The notes under the pieces were generated by a model. The model did not search any database and had not been told where the DNA came from. It saw only the letters and a program-made list of their open reading frames with translations. The position numbers and the translations under genes were made by a program. Shown piece by piece: positions 1-6,622 of a DNA stretch of 8,667 nt; position 1 is the stretch's first letter, and each line of letters starts with the position of its first letter. Source of the DNA: Thermoproteales archaeon (GTDB lineage: Archaea; Thermoproteota; Thermoprotei; Thermoproteales; Thermocladiaceae); assembly GCA_027068725.1 (NCBI GenBank), contig JAMOMD010000235.1:1-8667 (forward strand). Direction: 5' to 3'.

Positions 1-1
1 T

Positions 2-40
2 GAGATAGTCAGGAAATATGCCGATACCTATAATGTATAG
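2..40 (+). CDS. possible 3' end of an upstream gene (partial)
   Basis: The only + frame that is open from the window edge reads EIVRKYADTYNV and stops at TAG 38-40, which is 18 bases before the nep1 start. It could be the C-terminal tail of a gene co-transcribed with nep1. Only twelve residues are visible, so no family can be named. A TATA-like stretch for nep1 overlaps these bases, so this may equally be noncoding. Confidence 0.3.
   Translation, partial: EIVRKYADTYNV
28..37 (+). promoter_or_regulatory. possible TATA box for nep1
   Basis: CTATAATGTA is centred about 27 bases before the GTG at 59. That is the spacing expected for a leaderless archaeal transcript. No clear BRE is visible. If an upstream gene really ends at 40, nep1 may instead be read through from it. 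Confidence 0.3.
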
Positions 41-58
41 TCGTGCCACAGGTACTGT

Positions 59-697
59 GTGGACATTCTCCACTTAATAATAGCGGAGAGCGCACTAGAA
101 GTCATATCAGTAAAAGGAAGACTTGAGGTACTTGACCGCTCGAAGCATCATAACTTACTTAGACGAATGGAAAAGTCACACAAGAGAGGTCGACCTGACA
201 TAGTTTATCTTACCCTTCAAGTGACCCAGTACAGTCCAATAAATGCGCGAGGCTTATTAAGAACGTACATTCATACAATAGATAATCACGTCATTTATGT
301 AGATCCAGAAACTAGAATTCCTCATAATTACATAAACTTCATAGGCTTAATAAGACAATTATATCAAATAGGCAGAGTTCCTCCTCAGGGAAAACCCTTA
401 CTAATACTTGAACGTCTATCTCTTAAGCAGCTAATAGAGAGGCTAAAGCCTGATACTGTAATTCTCCTAGATGATATTAAGGGAAGATACTCGACTTTTA
501 GAGAACTTGTAGAACAGTTAATTAAAGTTGAGAAGCCTTGTGTAATTATTGGAGGCTTTCCACATGGAACTTTTGAAGAGACTACGTACGAATTAGCGAG
601 CGATATAGTCAGGATAGGAAATTTCACCTATAATACCTTCCTAATATGTGCAAAATTACTTACCTACCTTGAGCAACGGCTTGGGATTGAGGAGTAG
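59..697 (+). CDS. nep1: Nep1 (Emg1): SPOUT-class 16S rRNA pseudouridine N1-methyltransferase
   Basis: The 212-residue product matches archaeal Nep1 in full length. Recognisable family segments are LIIAESALE near the N-terminus (7-14), RGRPDI (43-48), SPIN (59-62), the PETRIPHNY stretch (83-91), and the SAM-binding knot segment IIGGFPHG (163-170). These are followed by the hydrophobic C-terminal helix (192-204). Nep1 is a homodimeric knotted methyltransferase that makes N1-methylpseudouridine in small-subunit rRNA and helps assemble the small subunit. The start is GTG 59: an in-frame TAG at 38-40 excludes longer forms, and no other start codon lies between. A weak AGGT precedes it by five bases. 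The 3' end overlaps convergent priL by 38 bases. The family call is secure from the motifs; the exact target base is inferred from characterised homologs. Confidence 0.95.
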   Translation: MDILHLIIAESALEVISVKGRLEVLDRSKHHNLLRRMEKSHKRGRPDIVYLTLQVTQYSPINARGLLRTYIHTIDNHVIYVDPETRIPHNYINFIGLIRQLYQIGRVPPQGKPLLILERLSLKQLIERLKPDTVILLDDIKGRYSTFRELVEQLIKVEKPCVIIGGFPHGTFEETTYELASDIVRIGNFTYNTFLICAKLLTYLEQRLGIEE

Positions 698-1823
698 AAC
701 TAGTTTCCTGAGAGTTCTCTTTCCTTGATTTACGTCTCCTCTTCATTGATCGCAACATTTTTGCGTATGCAGCTAAGGGATTCTTGACCTTACATGCACC
801 ATTTACAGGACAGAGTCCAAGACTAATGAGCTCATCACAGTTTGGTGGCATGTAGAATTTCCTACCACCGACAAGTCCTGCAATATGCATGACCTGGTAC
901 CTAGTCTTCTTCTCGTCAAAGTCTGCGACAGTTCTGAACAGGTTCACAACCTCCTCAACAGCTTCTTCAATCGTCTTACCCTCGTACTCCGTTAGTACAT
1001 GTAGCATAAATGCGGCAAGCGTGAATCTTGCCATATGGCTTGGATTACCACCATTTCTAATATCGTTAAGTATGGCCTCTATACATGGCGGGTATCTCCT
1101 AACACCATCTGCTTCACTACCACCTGTAGTTGCTACTAGTTGTACAGTACCACCGTACTTTCGCCTAAGTCTATCAAGCTCTTCTCCAAGTTTCTCACTA
1201 ACAATGTCCTGTACAAAAGTGTTCTCAGACAGTGACTCAAGCGTTTTCAATATATTCCTTTCTACAGCTTCTTCAACAAGCCTAATCAAGTCATTGTAGG
1301 TAAGTAAGACAAATCCTTTAACAAGATACCTATTTATAAGCTTCCAATTTGGATCATTCTTTGGCATAAATTTGAGATAGTCCCACACAGGAACAGCAAC
1401 ATCATAAAATATTAACAATCGCTCACACGCATCAGGAATAGCATCTTTAACTCTCTTAACATTTATACCAAACTCTCTTGCAAGATATATCACGCATTCT
1501 CTATCAACTTCAAGTGCAAGATTTTCACTCATGTACTTACTCTCAACATCTGCAAACCTAACCCAGACTCTCCGAGGTAGCTGAGATACCACCAATAATG
1601 CTCCATAATGTGATATGAGTGTCTTCTCAACATCGTCAAACTGAAGAACCTTACCTTTGCCAAGTATTGACTCTACCTGATCGATTACCAGCCTAAGATT
1701 ATCTCCGTCAAGTAGCACAGATATGTCAATGTCTGCTATTCTCTGCTTCGCCTCTTTACTAAATGGAAACCTGGTAACAAATCGCTCATAGTCCTCAGCT
1801 AGGCACTTAGGTATCAGGAACAC
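660..1823 (-). CDS. priL: DNA primase large subunit PriL, iron-sulfur protein
   Basis: The 387-residue product is the archaeal/eukaryotic primase large subunit. It is the regulatory partner of catalytic PriS in making RNA primers for DNA replication. The C-terminal Fe-S domain is clear: RYPPCIEAIL (243-251), NPSHMARFTLAAFML (260-274), then PPNCDELISLGLCPVNGAC. The four [4Fe-4S] ligands would be Cys247, Cys329, Cys338 and Cys344. The N-terminal helical domain (about 1-210) is the divergent part usual for the family. The tail (361-387) is basic, then Ser/Thr/Gln-rich, and is probably disordered; its last codons lie antisense to the nep1 3' end. The start is GTG 1823: the next in-frame upstream codons reach a TAA without another start. 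GAGAGG lies 3 bases before it and a TATA-like box 34 bases before it. priS is not in this window. Confidence 0.95.
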   Translation of the reverse strand: MFLIPKCLAEDYERFVTRFPFSKEAKQRIADIDISVLLDGDNLRLVIDQVESILGKGKVLQFDDVEKTLISHYGALLVVSQLPRRVWVRFADVESKYMSENLALEVDRECVIYLAREFGINVKRVKDAIPDACERLLIFYDVAVPVWDYLKFMPKNDPNWKLINRYLVKGFVLLTYNDLIRLVEEAVERNILKTLESLSENTFVQDIVSEKLGEELDRLRRKYGGTVQLVATTGGSEADGVRRYPPCIEAILNDIRNGGNPSHMARFTLAAFMLHVLTEYEGKTIEEAVEEVVNLFRTVADFDEKKTRYQVMHIAGLVGGRKFYMPPNCDELISLGLCPVNGACKVKNPLAAYAKMLRSMKRRRKSRKENSQETSSTPQSQAVAQGR

Positions 1824-1852
1824 GTGCCTCTCAGATTACAGTAACCTATTCG

Positions 1853-1861
1853 CAATATAAG
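1853..1861 (-). promoter_or_regulatory. probable TATA box of priL
   Basis: On the minus strand the bases read CTTATATTG, centred about 34 bases before the GTG at 1823. This predicts a transcript start near 1831 and a leader of about 8 bases. The 116-base gap between priL and the VWA gene suggests that priL has its own promoter. Confidence 0.45.
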
Positions 1862-1871
1862 ACTCGTATGA

Positions 1872-1880
1872 AAAATAGGG
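1872..1880 (-). terminator. possible T-run terminator after the VWA gene
   Basis: The minus strand carries a run of five T (CTATTTTTC) about 65 bases downstream of the VWA stop. It is preceded by two four-T runs (TTTT) and has no hairpin. Short T-runs act as terminators in archaea. This one sits just upstream of the priL TATA box, where separation of the two units would be expected. The evidence is composition only. Confidence 0.3.
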
Positions 1881-1939
1881 AGTAAGAGTGGGGCAAAATA
1901 CAGTGTATAGATAGGAGAGTAAAAGTCGAGGCTGCGAAG

Positions 1940-3571
1940 TTACAGGAAGTGAAGCTTGTCGATTATGAGTGCCTTACTGAGATCGTGTATGTTACTTATC
2001 TTAATGAATAATCCTCCTCCCATTCTCGAGATCTTCATTAGCAAATCATCGTCGCTGTTCTCCCCAATTGCTATTGTTGAGACAGTTGCTCCCTGTCTAC
2101 GTAGTCTCATGACTTCTCTAATGCATAGCTGTGCATTGACTGTTCTACCATCGGTCACACATACAATATGCTTAGCACTGCTCTTAGACTTGCTCAATAC
2201 TTCACGTGCTCGCTCTAGTGCGTGTGCTAGGTTTGTTCCACCTCCAGCATATACATAACTCAGGAGATACAACATGTACTTCCAGTACTTCTTAACCTGA
2301 TGAAGTGTCCATAGTACATCTGCACGGAAGTTAAACAGTATGAGAGCAAGCTTATCATTTGTGTTAGTCAGGAATTGCACGTACTTGGATACTGCGTCTT
2401 TGGCAATGTCTATCTTCTGCATACCCCAGCTAAGCTCTCTCATGCTGCCAGACACGTCAAGGCATAGTACAAGGTCTATTGACTTCACGTTAGCATACTC
2501 CTTCACAACAATATCTCTCGACGTGATCATCTTGCCCATGAGTGATTTCCTACTTATGTTTATGGCAGTCTTGTACAAGTCAATGTTTGAGTAGCTGTCT
2601 CCAAACTTGAACTCTCTCATATTGACAACATATGTTGGATATCTGTCAGAACCTACGAATTTCATAACTTTCATCTGTGCCATATCAGACGAATATCCTC
2701 TTGTTCTTCTTCTGAACTCCTCTAGGATCTTCTTATCACCCTGTGTCAATTTTGTATAAGTTGTCTGTCCGACCAGACCATAGCCCCTTAAGTATTTTTC
2801 AAGCTTCTTCAGTACTTGAACCTTCTTAATTATGTTAGCATCATACCTAACAAACATGTTTATTAGCTGTGCAAGATTCATGAAATTAACTGTTCCAACA
2901 CCACCATAGAAGGCCTCGTATATCGTTGATATCATCTGTTCCATCTCATCATTCATTGAGACTTCCTCAACCTGCGTATTCACTATCTCTCCTGTTGTTC
3001 TTAGACTCGCAGTTCTGCCACTATACATTGCCTGTCCCTGCCTTAGTCCTGAAAGCGATACATCTTCGCTGACGCTGGAAGTCAAGACATTGAGATCAGT
3101 CTCCTCCTCTCCTCTCTCGCCTGGTCTTCTCTCAGAACCAGTGCGAGACCTAGCTCTAAGCTGGCCAGTACCTGAGCTTGCTCTATCTCCAGTAGCTTGC
3201 TTCTGCTCTAGTTCTCGCTTCTTAGGTGCATGTCCCTGTTTCGCAAATTCGTCAAAGCCTCTGAGTACCCTATTGAGCGCGTACTCAAATGCTTCCTCGA
3301 GAATTAGCTTCTTCTCCTCAGGATTCTGCGTCTCGACTGATAGTAGAAGATTCTGAATGCCTACTCGAGTAATAATTTCTCTTAGCTTATCTTCATCGAG
3401 GTTTCCTTGTTCTAGGAGAATCCTGAAGTATATGTCAGCTGCAGCTGCCTCGTAACTTCTTATAGAGCCTGGTCTAATAACACGTGAGTCAGAGCTCAGG
3501 TACTCGTACACGTGCTCGAGTACCTGATTTATTAATGATATAGGATCTAGAGGTAGCTCTGTCTCTACCAT
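1940..3571 (-). CDS. VWA-domain protein (CoxE-like), partner of MoxR ATPase
   Basis: The 543-residue product has three parts. Residues 1-110 are a helical N-terminal domain. Residues 115-200 are a low-complexity linker rich in Arg, Glu, Ser, Gly and Gln. A middle domain (205-350) leads to a C-terminal von Willebrand factor A domain (365-540). The VWA metal-binding MIDAS site is intact: DVSGS (Asp372, Ser374, Ser376), Thr446 in GGGTN, and Asp474 in VTDG. There is no signal peptide or membrane segment, so it should be cytoplasmic. Together with the upstream moxR gene (59-base gap) it forms the common MoxR-VWA pair, in which the ATPase is thought to act as a chaperone and the VWA protein to bind the client. 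No client such as a CO dehydrogenase or methanol dehydrogenase is encoded nearby, so the substrate is unknown. The start is ATG 3571, 36 bases after a good TATA box. Confidence 0.85.
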   Translation of the reverse strand: MVETELPLDPISLINQVLEHVYEYLSSDSRVIRPGSIRSYEAAAADIYFRILLEQGNLDEDKLREIITRVGIQNLLLSVETQNPEEKKLILEEAFEYALNRVLRGFDEFAKQGHAPKKRELEQKQATGDRASSGTGQLRARSRTGSERRPGERGEEETDLNVLTSSVSEDVSLSGLRQGQAMYSGRTASLRTTGEIVNTQVEEVSMNDEMEQMISTIYEAFYGGVGTVNFMNLAQLINMFVRYDANIIKKVQVLKKLEKYLRGYGLVGQTTYTKLTQGDKKILEEFRRRTRGYSSDMAQMKVMKFVGSDRYPTYVVNMREFKFGDSYSNIDLYKTAINISRKSLMGKMITSRDIVVKEYANVKSIDLVLCLDVSGSMRELSWGMQKIDIAKDAVSKYVQFLTNTNDKLALILFNFRADVLWTLHQVKKYWKYMLYLLSYVYAGGGTNLAHALERAREVLSKSKSSAKHIVCVTDGRTVNAQLCIREVMRLRRQGATVSTIAIGENSDDDLLMKISRMGGGLFIKISNIHDLSKALIIDKLHFL

Positions 3572-3603
3572 TACTGTGCTGTTAGACAGATCTCAGAACT
3601 GAC

Positions 3604-3610
3604 TTATAAA
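3604..3610 (-). promoter_or_regulatory. probable TATA box of the VWA gene
   Basis: The minus strand reads TTTATAA, centred 36 bases before ATG 3571 and predicting a leader of about 10 bases. It lies in the 59-base gap between moxR and the VWA gene. The VWA gene may therefore be transcribed both from here and by read-through from moxR. Confidence 0.5.
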
Positions 3611-3630
3611 TCGAATTGCGTGGTTCAGAC

Positions 3631-4683
3631 CTATCTTTTATATGAACGCTTTGCAATAATGAGAGCTTCGTCAAACTTCTTCAGTAGATACTCCTTCTTC
3701 TCCTGCTCTGACGAGAAGTTTCCTCTTATTGTAGATACCATGTTTTCGACAAGTTCTACTTTGAGATCGTTTATGGAGGGCTCACGTCCTTCAAGCCAAG
3801 CCCTCGACATTGCGTTAGCAAGGGCAAATATTGCACTCCTGATGCTTGGCCCAACCTCGATATTACTATCCTGAACGAGTAGTGTTACGAAGTTTGTGGT
3901 TAGCTCAACAAGGAAGTCAGGTACCTTAACTCCAAGATGCTCAAGTAGTGCATTAGATTTCCACTCAAGAATACCACGTAGCACCTCTCTGTCAGGATAG
4001 TTTATCTCTATGACTTTCATTCTGTCTGCTAGAGCCTCACTCAGCTCGTAAACTCCAGAATACTCGGCAGGATTCGATGTTGCAATTACTAGGAAGTCAC
4101 TCCTTATTCTAAATCCTCTAATGTAGACGTAGTGCTCCTGAAGTGCTTGTAGTAGAGCAGCTTGACTATATGGGTTTAGTCTGTTTATCTCGTCTAGTAT
4201 GAGTATTCTACCATGTGCAAGAACTAGAGGACCTGGTATGAATGCGAGTGGATGATCCAGACCTGCTTGTAGTGCTACTGCTATGTCAATATCTCCAGTG
4301 AGCTCTGTAGCAGTCATGTGACTATGACATGCAACCTCTATGTAGGGTGGATCTGCTATGGCTAGTATCTCAGCAATAGTCTCGGCAAGTGTTGTCTTTC
4401 CAACACCTACAGGACCCATTATCAGGACGTGACGTCCAATGGCCAGACTACTCAGTAAATCTAGAGCAACGTCTCCAAGTCCCTTGAGAACCTTATCAAG
4501 CTCTGATAATATCTTCCTGACGCCCTTAGTTCTTATTGCCTCTGCAACAAGCTTCTCGACCTGTATAGGCTCTCTCTTGAGTAGATCGGAGAGTCTTGGA
4601 AGATTCTCAAGAAGCTTATCACTATACTGGTTCTGACTCGTGCCTGTTTTTGCCTGTTCACTTGTGTGCTTTCTCAAAACCAT
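3631..4683 (-). CDS. MoxR-family AAA+ ATPase
   Basis: With the start at ATG 4683 the product has 350 residues. Visible AAA+ elements are Walker A GPVGVGKT (90-97), Walker B ILILDE (160-165), sensor-1 Asn204 in ATSNP, and the arginine-finger region ALADRM (Arg221). A C-terminal helical lid domain follows. The pattern is that of MoxR ATPases, hexameric chaperone-like motors that work with VWA proteins, and a VWA gene lies directly downstream. The frame is open further upstream to a TTG at 4755, which would add 24 residues. I prefer ATG 4683 because a TATA-like TTTAATA is centred 36 bases before it, the same spacing as for the neighbouring minus-strand genes, and the extra residues look non-conserved. 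The first 25 or so residues of the chosen form are polar and probably disordered. What the motor remodels cannot be told from here. Confidence 0.9.
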   Translation of the reverse strand: MVLRKHTSEQAKTGTSQNQYSDKLLENLPRLSDLLKREPIQVEKLVAEAIRTKGVRKILSELDKVLKGLGDVALDLLSSLAIGRHVLIMGPVGVGKTTLAETIAEILAIADPPYIEVACHSHMTATELTGDIDIAVALQAGLDHPLAFIPGPLVLAHGRILILDEINRLNPYSQAALLQALQEHYVYIRGFRIRSDFLVIATSNPAEYSGVYELSEALADRMKVIEINYPDREVLRGILEWKSNALLEHLGVKVPDFLVELTTNFVTLLVQDSNIEVGPSIRSAIFALANAMSRAWLEGREPSINDLKVELVENMVSTIRGNFSSEQEKKEYLLKKFDEALIIAKRSYKR

Positions 4684-4715
4684 TATATTCGCAACATCTA
4701 CAACGTGTACAGACC

Positions 4716-4722
4716 TATTAAA
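4716..4722 (-). promoter_or_regulatory. probable TATA box of moxR-type gene
   Basis: TTTAATA on the minus strand is centred 36 bases before ATG 4683. It would lie inside the coding region if the TTG at 4755 were the start, so it also argues for the shorter protein. Confidence 0.4.
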
Positions 4723-4770
4723 CGTTTGCAATATGCAGATAACATTATTGCCCAAGGCTGACTAGTAAGG

Positions 4771-4778
4771 TATTTAAT
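4771..4778 (+). promoter_or_regulatory. probable TATA box of the four-cysteine protein gene
   Basis: TATTTAAT predicts a transcript start near 4800. That is downstream of the GTG at 4792 and about 28 bases before ATG 4828. The motif is nearly symmetric and reads ATTAAATA on the other strand, so it could also serve the divergent ATPase gene. Confidence 0.4.
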
Positions 4779-4818
4779 TCTTCACTACACAGTGACCCAA
4801 AGCGACCTAGACCTGCGC

Positions 4819-4824
4819 GGTGGG
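4819..4824 (+). promoter_or_regulatory. ribosome binding site deciding the ATG 4828 start
   Basis: GGTGGG ends three bases before ATG 4828 and matches the anti-Shine-Dalgarno end of archaeal 16S rRNA. The alternative in-frame GTG at 4792 has no such site and lies upstream of the predicted transcript start. Confidence 0.5.
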
Positions 4825-4827
4825 ATC

Positions 4828-5145
4828 ATGGTATCTCGAACAAACTATATCGAGGAGGGGGACATAAGTGAGTTTGAACTAAAATCAAAGCCAACAGACC
4901 CTAAGTCAAAGTGGATACAGAGAATAATTCGCTCAATAAGCATGTACTACAAGAGATGTCCTTACTTCGACATGAAGACTGGAATATGCTTCATAGCATA
5001 TGACAGAGAGGATAACAGATGTCCAAGAGATGGCAAGTACGAGGGATGCAAAATACTTGAGGAATTCCTATCAAAGAAGTACGATGAGATAAAGGCAAGC
5101 GGCAAACCTCTTCCATACGACTTCAGGGATCTAGCACTCGTGTAG
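4828..5145 (+). CDS. small four-cysteine protein of unknown function
   Basis: The 105-residue product is charged and has no signal peptide or membrane segment. Its centre carries four cysteines, Cys44, Cys54, Cys65 and Cys74, in a CX9C-X10-CX8C pattern. The two halves resemble each other: RCPYFDMKTGIC and RCPRDGKYEGC. The pattern suggests a zinc or iron-sulfur site, but it is not a zinc finger or ferredoxin motif that I recognise. Flanking segments are helical (29-41 and 75-91), and the end is PLPYDFRDLALV. I chose ATG 4828 because of the GGTGGG site and the TATA spacing; GTG 4792 would add 12 residues. The gene starts 144 bases from the divergent ATPase gene and ends 91 bases before the kinase start, which has its own promoter. 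I do not recognise a named family. Confidence 0.75.
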   Translation: MVSRTNYIEEGDISEFELKSKPTDPKSKWIQRIIRSISMYYKRCPYFDMKTGICFIAYDREDNRCPRDGKYEGCKILEEFLSKKYDEIKASGKPLPYDFRDLALV

Positions 5146-5194
5146 TATCTCGAGAAGTCTCAGCTGTTTCTAATAGGAAACACTTCGCTTTAAT

Positions 5195-5202
5195 CTTTAA
5201 AA
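5195..5202 (+). promoter_or_regulatory. probable TATA box of the polynucleotide kinase gene
   Basis: CTTTAAAA is centred 38 bases before ATG 5237 and predicts a start of transcription near 5224. A short leader containing GAGG (5227-5230), six bases before the ATG, would follow. This favours ATG 5237 over the in-frame TTG at 5225. Confidence 0.5.
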
Positions 5203-5236
5203 TGTTACGTTTAGTTTCACTTCTTTGAGGCGTCTC

Positions 5237-6571
5237 ATGCAGATATATGCCATAGAACCGGGCAAGCTTCTACGAATAGGTGGTCCAGCAGCTGTCCGAG
5301 TAATAGAGGGAGAAGTCTACGTAATGGGTAAGGTGTATGGACCTGATTCGCGGTTTACGGTTCTCCGTGCCAGAAAAGTCATAGTAAAGCCTAGAACAGC
5401 TGCAAAGCTTGAGATAACGCTTGGCCCTGATGGTTCTGTCGAGGAGGCGAGACCTGAAGAGGAGGTAATAGATGTGTGGGAAGATGCAATATCGAAGCTG
5501 AACCTCGATGGTATAACGATAGTGCTTGGCGCGATGGATGTTGGTAAAACAACACTGACCGTAATGCTCGCGAACAAGATAGCTAACAACAATAAGCGCG
5601 TTGGAATAATAGACGCTGACCTAGGACAGAATGATTTGGGACCACCTGCAACAGTCGATGCGGCGATTCTAGAGCCAGGACAAGCAATAACTCACCTCAG
5701 GATGCTTCGCCCAATAAAGGCCATGTTCCTGAAGACTACTAGTGTTGAGCGTGTCTGGCAGGACGTTATTGCTGCTGTGAAGAAACTCTCGGATTATTTA
5801 CTTGAAGTTGAGAAGGTCTCATCCGTCATCGTAAACACGGATGGCTGGATTTCAACTGAGCGAGCAGTGGAGTACAAGACTAGTCTAGTAGAGAAGCTTG
5901 AGCCCTCTAACGTGATTGTCATAAGAAGAGCAGATGAGGCAGATAGTCTACTTAAGGCTCTTCAAGAAAAGCTTCAGGACAGGGTTAACATAACAGTACT
6001 TCCTGCTCCACCAGCTGCACGTATCAGAAGCAAAGAAGATAGGAGAATACACAGAGAGATGGGTTATGGAAAGTATCTGACTCCGCCAAGAGATGTCAGC
6101 GTAGACCTGAAATCTACACCAATAGTGAACTTTCCGATATGTGCAGGTATGCCACTTAAGCAAGACCTTCTAAACCTTGTAAGAAGAGTCGTGCGCCAAA
6201 ACATACTTCACTGCGAGCTTATTGGAGGATGCATGGTTGCTATTGTTCCATCACTCCAGAAGAAGGATCCTGAAATACTTGACATGCCTGCAGGTGGCAA
6301 AGTTATATTACTACCACAGGGCTGGGAAAAGGGACTTCTCGTAGGACTAGAAGACGAGAACAATTTCCTTCTCGCACTTGGCCGTCTGAAAAAGATATAC
6401 TACAATAACTCGAAAGCAATAATTACGATATCTAAGAATTTCACAGACCTATCAAAAGTACATCATATTAGACTAGGCATGATTAGACTAAACGAACAGT
6501 TTGAAGAAGTAGAGAAAGTTAACTACATAACCAGGCTAGAGAACCTTGTACTAGGTAAGAGAGGAAAATGA
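5237..6571 (+). CDS. Clp1/Grc3-family polynucleotide 5'-hydroxyl kinase
   Basis: The 444-residue product transfers the gamma-phosphate of ATP to 5'-OH ends of RNA, and in the characterised Pyrococcus homolog also of DNA. An N-terminal beta-rich domain (1-85) precedes the P-loop kinase core: Walker A GAMDVGKTT (98-106), the IIDADLGQND segment (124-133) with Asp126 and Asp128, and NTDGW (200-204), typical of Clp1/Grc3. The Arg-rich lid RSKEDRRIHREMGYGKY lies at 264-280. A C-terminal beta domain follows (about 300-444), also as in the family. ATG 5237 is preferred to TTG 5225 because of GAGG at 5227-5230 and the TATA box. The likely cellular role is healing of RNA ends in tRNA or rRNA processing, which is inferred from eukaryotic relatives. 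The stop codon TGA (6569-6571) is embedded in the C box of an sRNA. A separate convergent gene stops 49 bases further on. Confidence 0.92.
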   Translation: MQIYAIEPGKLLRIGGPAAVRVIEGEVYVMGKVYGPDSRFTVLRARKVIVKPRTAAKLEITLGPDGSVEEARPEEEVIDVWEDAISKLNLDGITIVLGAMDVGKTTLTVMLANKIANNNKRVGIIDADLGQNDLGPPATVDAAILEPGQAITHLRMLRPIKAMFLKTTSVERVWQDVIAAVKKLSDYLLEVEKVSSVIVNTDGWISTERAVEYKTSLVEKLEPSNVIVIRRADEADSLLKALQEKLQDRVNITVLPAPPAARIRSKEDRRIHREMGYGKYLTPPRDVSVDLKSTPIVNFPICAGMPLKQDLLNLVRRVVRQNILHCELIGGCMVAIVPSLQKKDPEILDMPAGGKVILLPQGWEKGLLVGLEDENNFLLALGRLKKIYYNNSKAIITISKNFTDLSKVHHIRLGMIRLNEQFEEVEKVNYITRLENLVLGKRGK

Positions 6572-6622
6572 TGAAGGTCTGTAGCGCTGAGCAGAAAGTG
6601 ATGAGCTAGCTGAATCCTGACT
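6566..6622 (+). ncRNA. C/D box guide sRNA overlapping the kinase stop codon
   Basis: The order and spacing are those of an archaeal double-guide C/D box sRNA: C box ATGATGA (6568-6574), 12-base guide (6575-6586), D' box CTGA (6587-6590), 7-base spacer, C' box GTGATGA (6598-6604), 12-base guide (6605-6616), D box CTGA (6617-6620). Such RNAs bind L7Ae, Nop5 and fibrillarin and direct 2'-O-methylation opposite the fifth base before D or D'. The D' guide AGGTCTGTAGCG predicts target CGCUACAGACCU, methylated at A5. The D guide GCTAGCTGAATC predicts GAUUCAGCUAGC, methylated at C5. I do not recognise either target from memory. The C box contains the kinase stop codon, and the D box abuts the minus-strand stop codon at 6621-6623. 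No separate promoter is seen, so it may be processed from the kinase mRNA. The exact ends are estimated. Confidence 0.85.

Noticed and set aside
785..835. GTGATGA on the minus strand inside priL
   Set aside because: It encodes CDEL of the Fe-S domain, and no D or D' box is present at the proper distance.
889..1299. 136-codon open frame on the + strand
   Set aside because: It is antisense to priL, Ser/Thr-rich and low in complexity, as expected for a shadow of a real gene.
1824..1939. sRNA in the gap between priL and the VWA gene
   Set aside because: No paired RTGATGA/CTGA boxes occur on either strand; the gap holds a TATA-like box and T-runs.
2946..2952. ATGATGA on the minus strand as a third C box
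   Set aside because: It lies inside the VWA coding region, encoding part of MNDEM, and no CTGA follows at guide spacing.
4684..4755. 24-residue N-terminal extension of the MoxR ATPase from TTG 4755
   Set aside because: It would place the likely TATA box (4716-4722) inside the coding region. ATG 4683 has the promoter spacing seen for neighbouring genes.
4792..4827. 12-residue extension of the four-cysteine protein from GTG 4792
   Set aside because: The GTG lies upstream of the predicted transcript start and lacks a ribosome binding site. ATG 4828 has GGTGGG at the right distance.
5146..5236. tRNA or sRNA in the gap before the kinase gene
   Set aside because: There are no C/D boxes, no T-arm-like sequence and no stable fold by eye; the gap holds only the TATA box and GAGG site.
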